A stretch of 36,869 nt of DNA, taken from positions 1 to 36,869 of the forward strand of contig CALFLM010000068.1 of the NCBI GenBank assembly GCA_937880075.1, written 5' to 3'. Both the position numbers and the translations under genes were made by a program. The DNA is from an uncultured Romboutsia sp. GTDB taxonomy: Bacteria > Bacillota > Clostridia > Peptostreptococcales > Peptostreptococcaceae. The notes under the pieces were generated by a model. That model did no database searches. It had not been told where the DNA came from and worked only from the letters and a program-made list of their open reading frames with translations. The first letter of the stretch is position 1. Each line of letters opens with the position of its first letter. Below, piece after piece: positions 32,640 to 36,869 of the stretch.

Positions 32640-33233
32640 CTATGCCTTTTTATTTTTTAACTTATTAAACCCTGCAAGTAAAAATCCTAATGATAAGAAC
32701 GCACCTGGAGGTAGTATAAATAATAGTGCTGGTTGATAAGATGCACCAAATAAACTCATTCCAAATAAAGTACCATTACCTAATATTTCCCTTACTATCC
32801 CTAAAGCTGTTAATGCTAACGTAAATCCTAGACCCATTCCTATTCCATCTATTGCTGATTTTATAGGTGTATTTTTAGATGCAAAACTCTCTGCACGGGC
32901 TAGTATTAAACAGTTTACAACTATTAAAGGTATAAATAAACCTAATGCATCATCTAGTGCTGGTATATATGCCTTAAGTAACATACCTACCATAGTAACA
33001 AAAGTTGCTATCACAACTATAAAAGCTGGTATTCTTATTTTGGATGGTATAAATTTCCTCATTAGTGATATTACTATATTCGAGCAAATTAAAACTGCAG
33101 TTGTAGAAAGACCCATACCTAATCCATTTATAGCGGATGTAGTTACTCCCAAAGTTGGACACATGCCTATCACTTGTACAAGTACTGGGTTTTCATCTAT
33201 CATTCCGTTTTTCAATAATTTAGTAAACTTCAT
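32640..33233 (-). CDS. rnfE: Rnf complex membrane subunit RnfE
   Basis: A 197-residue multi-spanning protein. ENPVLVQVIGMCPTLGVTTS holds the conserved cysteine that pairs with that of RnfA, and IVVNCLILARAESFASKN is the second half-motif. It starts 3 nt after the rnfG stop, with GGAGGGG in the end of rnfG, indicating coupling. Confidence 0.96.
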   Translation of the reverse strand: MKFTKLLKNGMIDENPVLVQVIGMCPTLGVTTSAINGLGMGLSTTAVLICSNIVISLMRKFIPSKIRIPAFIVVIATFVTMVGMLLKAYIPALDDALGLFIPLIVVNCLILARAESFASKNTPIKSAIDGIGMGLGFTLALTALGIVREILGNGTLFGMSLFGASYQPALLFILPPGAFLSLGFLLAGFNKLKNKKA

Positions 33234-33236
33234 ACC

Positions 33237-34247
33237 CTACCCCTCCATCTTATTAAATAGATTAACAGCTGCATTAACAGCATTAACTATTGATTTTGAT
33301 GATATCGTAGCACCAGATACCACTTGTATATCATTGTCTTTTTTAGGAGCCTCTGATACTAATTCAACTTCCTGAGCTTTTATATTTTCAAATTGTTTTT
33401 TAAGACCTGTATCAAATGTAGACGCTAAATATTGATTTTTTCTAGTATTTATCCCTAATTCAACACCTTTTATTTGACCATCAGCAGTGATTCCAACTAA
33501 AACTTCTGTTTTCTCACTATATCCATCTGTTTCAGTATCAAATATATATCCTACTATTTCATCTCCAATTTTAGCTTCATAAACTCTTAAAACTTCCCCT
33601 TCTGCTTTACCTTTTAATTCTGTAAATGAAGCTGATTTAAATAATTTTTCCTTTGGATCTATGCTTTCATCATAAGCTATTTCATTACCATTACCTGATA
33701 ATTTTTCATTATATATTTTCATTGCAGCATTTACACCACTAGTAACTCCATTAGATGTTATAGTTGCTCCAGATATAGCAGATATTTCATTATCATTACT
33801 TGCACTTCCTTTTACTACTAAAAGTGAATTTTCTACATCTTTATCTACATATTGATTCTTAAATTCAGGTTCTGTAGCCTTTGACCCTAAACCTGGTGTT
33901 TCGCTATGATTACCTATGTCTACACCTGTTATCTTACCATCTATAGATATCCCGACCATTACTTCAACAGCTCCACCATATCCTTTTGGTGCTGTTTTTA
34001 TAGTATAACCTACTAAATCTTTACCGTTTAAACCTTCATAAACTTCAACAACAATATCTGAGTTAATTCCTTCTAATTGTTTAAACTCATCTGCTTTTGA
34101 TAATACAATCTGACGTGACTCATTACTTGCTTGAATATTTCTATCTTCTATAACTGATGCTGTAATATTATTTGTAACACCTAATATTAATGCTGAAACT
34201 GCACATATTACAAATAACGTTACTCCTAATTTTAATATATCTTTCAT
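33237..34247 (-). CDS. rnfG: Rnf complex subunit RnfG with two FMN-binding domains
   Basis: A membrane-anchored flavoprotein subunit. One N-terminal helix (about 6-28) is followed by two successive FMN-binding-type domains, at about 75-180 and 220-333. The first has ETPGLGSK and SGAT (S159-T162). The second has SGAT (S311-T314) but lacks the ETPGLG segment. The canonical single-domain RnfG is near 200 residues, so 336 residues reflects duplication. The Thr of SGAT is the expected covalent FMN site in the family, attached by ApbE (not in this window). It shares one base (TAATG) with rnfD. Confidence 0.92.
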   Translation of the reverse strand: MKDILKLGVTLFVICAVSALILGVTNNITASVIEDRNIQASNESRQIVLSKADEFKQLEGINSDIVVEVYEGLNGKDLVGYTIKTAPKGYGGAVEVMVGISIDGKITGVDIGNHSETPGLGSKATEPEFKNQYVDKDVENSLLVVKGSASNDNEISAISGATITSNGVTSGVNAAMKIYNEKLSGNGNEIAYDESIDPKEKLFKSASFTELKGKAEGEVLRVYEAKIGDEIVGYIFDTETDGYSEKTEVLVGITADGQIKGVELGINTRKNQYLASTFDTGLKKQFENIKAQEVELVSEAPKKDNDIQVVSGATISSKSIVNAVNAAVNLFNKMEG

Positions 34248-35227
34248 TATCTAGACACCTCCCCAAACACTTTTGTTCTAGTGTACTTATCAATAAGAGG
34301 AGTCATTACATTAACAAATAGTATTGAATATGATACGCCTTCAGGGTATCCACCATATAATCTTATTACTGTTGTAATTAAACCTGCTAAAACTGCATAT
34401 ATAATTTGACCTTTTTTTGTCATAGGTGAAGTTGTATAGTCAGTTAACATAAAAAATGCACCTAACATTAATCCCCCAGCTAATAATTCATATATTACAA
34501 AACTAAAATTAAATCCCCCTAATATAAACATTAAAATAGCTACCGTAGCTATATAAAATGTTGGTATAACATAATTTATAATACCTTTATACATTAAATA
34601 TAATCCACCTAATATTATCAATATAGCTGATGTCTCTCCTATACATCCACCTATATTCCCTATAAGCATATTCCCTACATTTATTCCGCTATCTGTTAAA
34701 GTTGAAACTCCATTTGATCCAGCCTTTAAAAAGCTTAATGGAGTTGCTGTTGTGTAAACATCTATATTCCCTGAATTTACCCAATTTATTCCTGTTTTTG
34801 TCCACATTGTCATTGCAACCGGGAAAGATGCTAATAAAAATGCTCTTGCTGCAAGTGCAGGGTTTACAAAGTTATTCCCTATTCCTCCAAATACAATCTT
34901 TACTACTATTATTGCAAATGCACTACCTAATAAGCACATCCACCAAGGAAGTGATGCTGGCAAGTTAAACGCTAATAATAATCCTGTTACAACTGCTGAA
35001 AAATCACCTATAGTACTTTCTTTTTTAGAAATCTTTTGACATAAAAATTCTGCCAAAACTGATCCAGCTACACAAAAGAATATTACATTTAATGCACTTA
35101 ATCTAAAAAAGAATAGTGCAGCTAATGTAGCAGGAAGAAGTGCTATTACAACTTGTTTCATTATATATGATGTATCTTGATTGCTTCTCACATGAGGAGA
35201 AGATGATACTCTCAGCTTATTTTCCAT
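34247..35227 (-). CDS. rnfD: Rnf complex membrane flavoprotein RnfD
   Basis: A 326-residue membrane protein with about nine or ten helices. DVYTTATPL (D156-T162) resembles the flavinylation motif, with T162 as the expected covalent FMN residue. GGIGNNFVNPALAARAF and DYTTSPMTKKGQ are family blocks. It lies 36 nt after rnfC and overlaps rnfG by one base. Confidence 0.95.
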   Translation of the reverse strand: MENKLRVSSSPHVRSNQDTSYIMKQVVIALLPATLAALFFFRLSALNVIFFCVAGSVLAEFLCQKISKKESTIGDFSAVVTGLLLAFNLPASLPWWMCLLGSAFAIIVVKIVFGGIGNNFVNPALAARAFLLASFPVAMTMWTKTGINWVNSGNIDVYTTATPLSFLKAGSNGVSTLTDSGINVGNMLIGNIGGCIGETSAILIILGGLYLMYKGIINYVIPTFYIATVAILMFILGGFNFSFVIYELLAGGLMLGAFFMLTDYTTSPMTKKGQIIYAVLAGLITTVIRLYGGYPEGVSYSILFVNVMTPLIDKYTRTKVFGEVSR

Positions 35228-35263
35228 TATTTTTCCCCCTAAATTAACCTATTTGTTATCAAG

Positions 35264-36586
35264 CTACTTTTTTTTACTTGCTATTATTTCTCTTTTTGCA
35301 TTTCTTATTGATTGTAGCAATGGTCTCCTTGCTGGACAAATAAATGAGCATGATCCACATTCTATGCAATCTAAAGCTCTATATACTTTTGAACTTTCAT
35401 AATCATTTTTTAATGAATATGCACTTATGTATAACGGCTGTAAAAATGCTGGACATACATCTAGACATTTTCCACATCTTAAACAATTTTGTGGTTTTGG
35501 AAGTTTTGATTCCTGCTCATCTAAACATAATATTCCTGACGTACCTTTATTTATAGGAATATCTATTGTATACTGTGCAATTCCCATCATTGGTCCACCC
35601 ATTATAATTTTTCCAATATTTTTACCATCTTTAAATCCACCACATTGATCTATTATCTCAGATACTAAAGTCCCCACTCTAGTTACTAAATTTTTAGGAT
35701 TAGTTATACAACTACCTGTTACTGTAATTATCCTTTCAACTAAAGGCATACCTGTTTTTATAGTTTTTGCTATTTGAGCTGCTGTTGCAACGTTATTTAC
35801 AACAACACCTATATCCATTGGAAGTCCTCCTGATGGAACTTCTCTCTTTGTACATGCATATATAAGTTGCTTTTCAGCCCCTTGAGGATATTTTATCTCA
35901 AGCCTTGCAACTTCAATATTGTCATATTTTTTAACTTCTTTTTCTATAGATTCTATAGCATCTAGCTTATTTACCTCTATACCTATATAACCCTTTTTTA
36001 CATCTAATGCTTTCATAAGAATATATAGCCCATAAACTACATCTTCAGGATTTTCTAACATAAGCCTATGGTCAGCAGTTAAATATGGCTCACATTCAGC
36101 CCCATTTAATATAACAGTATCTATACTCTTTCCTTGAGGTGGAGATATCTTAACATGAGTTGGAAATGTTGCTCCACCCATACCAACAACTCCAGCTTCT
36201 TTAACTATATTTGCTATTTCTTCCTTCGTTAAATTTTCTACATTTTTAACTGGTGTAACGTTTTCATAAACTTCATCTTTAAAATCATTTTTAATTACTA
36301 TACACATACCTCTTCCACCAGGTAGTTCATGTTCTTTGATTCCTATAACTTTACCTGATACAGATGAATGAACGCTACAAGACACAAAACCTTCTTGCTC
36401 CCCTATTTTTTGCCCTAACTTAACTTCCTCTCCAACTTTAACAATGGCCTTAGCTGGCGCACCTATATGTTGTTGAAGAGGAATATATACTACTTTTGGA
36501 CTTCCTGCTTTTTCTATAGCCTTTTTTTCTGAGTATTCTTTATTGTATGGAGGATGTATCCCCCCATTAAAAGTTAAGAGCTTCAT
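35264..36586 (-). CDS. rnfC: Rnf complex NADH-binding subunit RnfC
   Basis: A 440-residue soluble subunit that exchanges electrons with NAD(H). The N-terminal HPPYNKEYS region and VVGMGGATFPTHVK (about 133-146, nucleotide/FMN-binding) precede an SLBB-type region. The C-terminus holds two [4Fe-4S] motifs, C368-C371-C374-C378 and C407-C410-C413-C417. A GGGGGGT site precedes the ATG. First gene of the operon; a TATAAT hexamer at 36633-36638 on the minus strand could be its -10, though the -35 is weak. Confidence 0.96.
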   Translation of the reverse strand: MKLLTFNGGIHPPYNKEYSEKKAIEKAGSPKVVYIPLQQHIGAPAKAIVKVGEEVKLGQKIGEQEGFVSCSVHSSVSGKVIGIKEHELPGGRGMCIVIKNDFKDEVYENVTPVKNVENLTKEEIANIVKEAGVVGMGGATFPTHVKISPPQGKSIDTVILNGAECEPYLTADHRLMLENPEDVVYGLYILMKALDVKKGYIGIEVNKLDAIESIEKEVKKYDNIEVARLEIKYPQGAEKQLIYACTKREVPSGGLPMDIGVVVNNVATAAQIAKTIKTGMPLVERIITVTGSCITNPKNLVTRVGTLVSEIIDQCGGFKDGKNIGKIIMGGPMMGIAQYTIDIPINKGTSGILCLDEQESKLPKPQNCLRCGKCLDVCPAFLQPLYISAYSLKNDYESSKVYRALDCIECGSCSFICPARRPLLQSIRNAKREIIASKKK

Positions 36587-36707
36587 TTACTTACCCCCCT
36601 CTATAAAATAAATAATTATTCTATTCATTTTTATTATACTATAGTATTACCCCAAATTTAATATGATTATTTTTTTATCAGTTTTTCAATTGTTTATTAC
36701 AATAAAA

Positions 36708-36729
36708 AAAGGTTGTATAAACAACCTTT
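36708..36729 (-). terminator. Terminator of the gene at the right edge
   Basis: A 9-bp stem (36708-36716 with 36721-36729; AAAGGTTGT/ACAACCTTT) and 4-nt loop lie 5 nt after the stop of the partial gene. On the minus strand it runs into seven T in all. Confidence 0.85.
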
Positions 36730-36733
36730 CAAT

Positions 36734-36869
36734 TTACTGAATAGAGTTTATAAAAGCTAAATACCCTTGTAAACTATTTAAAAATACACCCTCACTTATA
36801 TTATAATTTTGCTCATTTGCAGACTTAGAAGCTTCTTCTATATTTTTATTTACGTTATTTAGATATGTA
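36734..36869 (-). CDS. 3' end of an unidentified gene (partial)
   Basis: The minus strand holds an open frame entering from the window edge and ending with TAA at 36734-36736, about 44 residues. Its C-terminus includes NEQNYNISEGVFLNSLQGYL and ends in AFINSIQ. The tail is polar and Asn/Ser-rich. A terminator right after the stop supports it as a real gene. Not recognised; it is transcribed separately from rnfC. Confidence 0.65.
   Translation of the reverse strand, partial: TYLNNVNKNIEEASKSANEQNYNISEGVFLNSLQGYLAFINSIQ

Noticed and set aside
1..36869. CRISPR array, tRNA or rRNA genes, prophage or transposase genes
   Set aside because: No regularly spaced repeats, cloverleaf-like sequences or phage/transposase motifs were seen; a tRNA-scan and CRISPR search were not possible here.

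Overview
The window is AT-rich, gene-dense chromosomal DNA from a low-GC, Gram-positive anaerobe. Three things point to the Peptostreptococcaceae (the Clostridioides/Paraclostridium/Romboutsia neighbourhood): an rnfCDGEAB operon, a mreBCD-PBP2-minCDE-rodA block with a 1000-residue PBP2, and the rng-rplU-prp-rpmA-obgE-yhbY order. The family is an inference from protein character and gene order; no 16S or database match was available. Nearly all genes lie on the minus strand; the exceptions are recX, a 27-codon ORF and rnz (8706-10380), and a flavodiiron gene (19315-20508).

Layout. 1-3829: amino-acid deamination, with sdaAB-sdaAA (serine dehydratase), ridA (enamine deaminase) and a catabolic-type threonine dehydratase. 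4025-8587: leuS under a Leu T-box leader, then rsfS, yqeK and nadD. 8706-10380 (+): recX, the small ORF and rnz. 10460-11794: a CoA-disulfide reductase/NADH oxidase-type flavoprotein. 12158-19022: ribosome and RNA genes (yhbY, obgE, rpmA, prp, rplU, rng) and an uncharacterised radical-SAM pair. 19315-20508 (+): flavodiiron protein. 20564-30859: mgsA, rodA, minE, minD, minC, mrdA, mreD, mreC, mreB, radC and maf, which together make the cell-shape and division-site cluster. 31062-36586: the Rnf complex (transcribed C-D-G-E-A-B), a ferredoxin:NAD+ oxidoreductase that pumps ions. 36734-36869: the 3' end of an unidentified gene.

How the genes work together. The first block turns Ser and Thr into pyruvate and 2-oxobutyrate, with RidA clearing the reactive enamines. 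Rnf couples reduced ferredoxin to NAD+ and builds the ion gradient. The flavodiiron protein and the CoA-disulfide reductase-like enzyme fit defence against O2, NO or disulfide stress in an anaerobe. Prp is encoded between rplU and rpmA and should remove the N-terminal extension visible on its neighbour L27.

Most of the window is conserved core. The parts least explained are non-coding or small: a 97-bp repeat with inverted ends present twice (one copy cut by the window edge), where the complete copy appears to serve as the yhbY terminator; a pseudoknot-capable structured segment between the leuS T-box terminator and leuS; a 74-bp perfect palindrome shared by the fprA and mgsA 3' ends; a 19-bp tandem repeat just upstream of the fprA promoter; and a 27-codon ORF with a strong ribosome-binding site between recX and rnz. 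No rRNA, tRNA, CRISPR array, prophage or transposase gene was seen.
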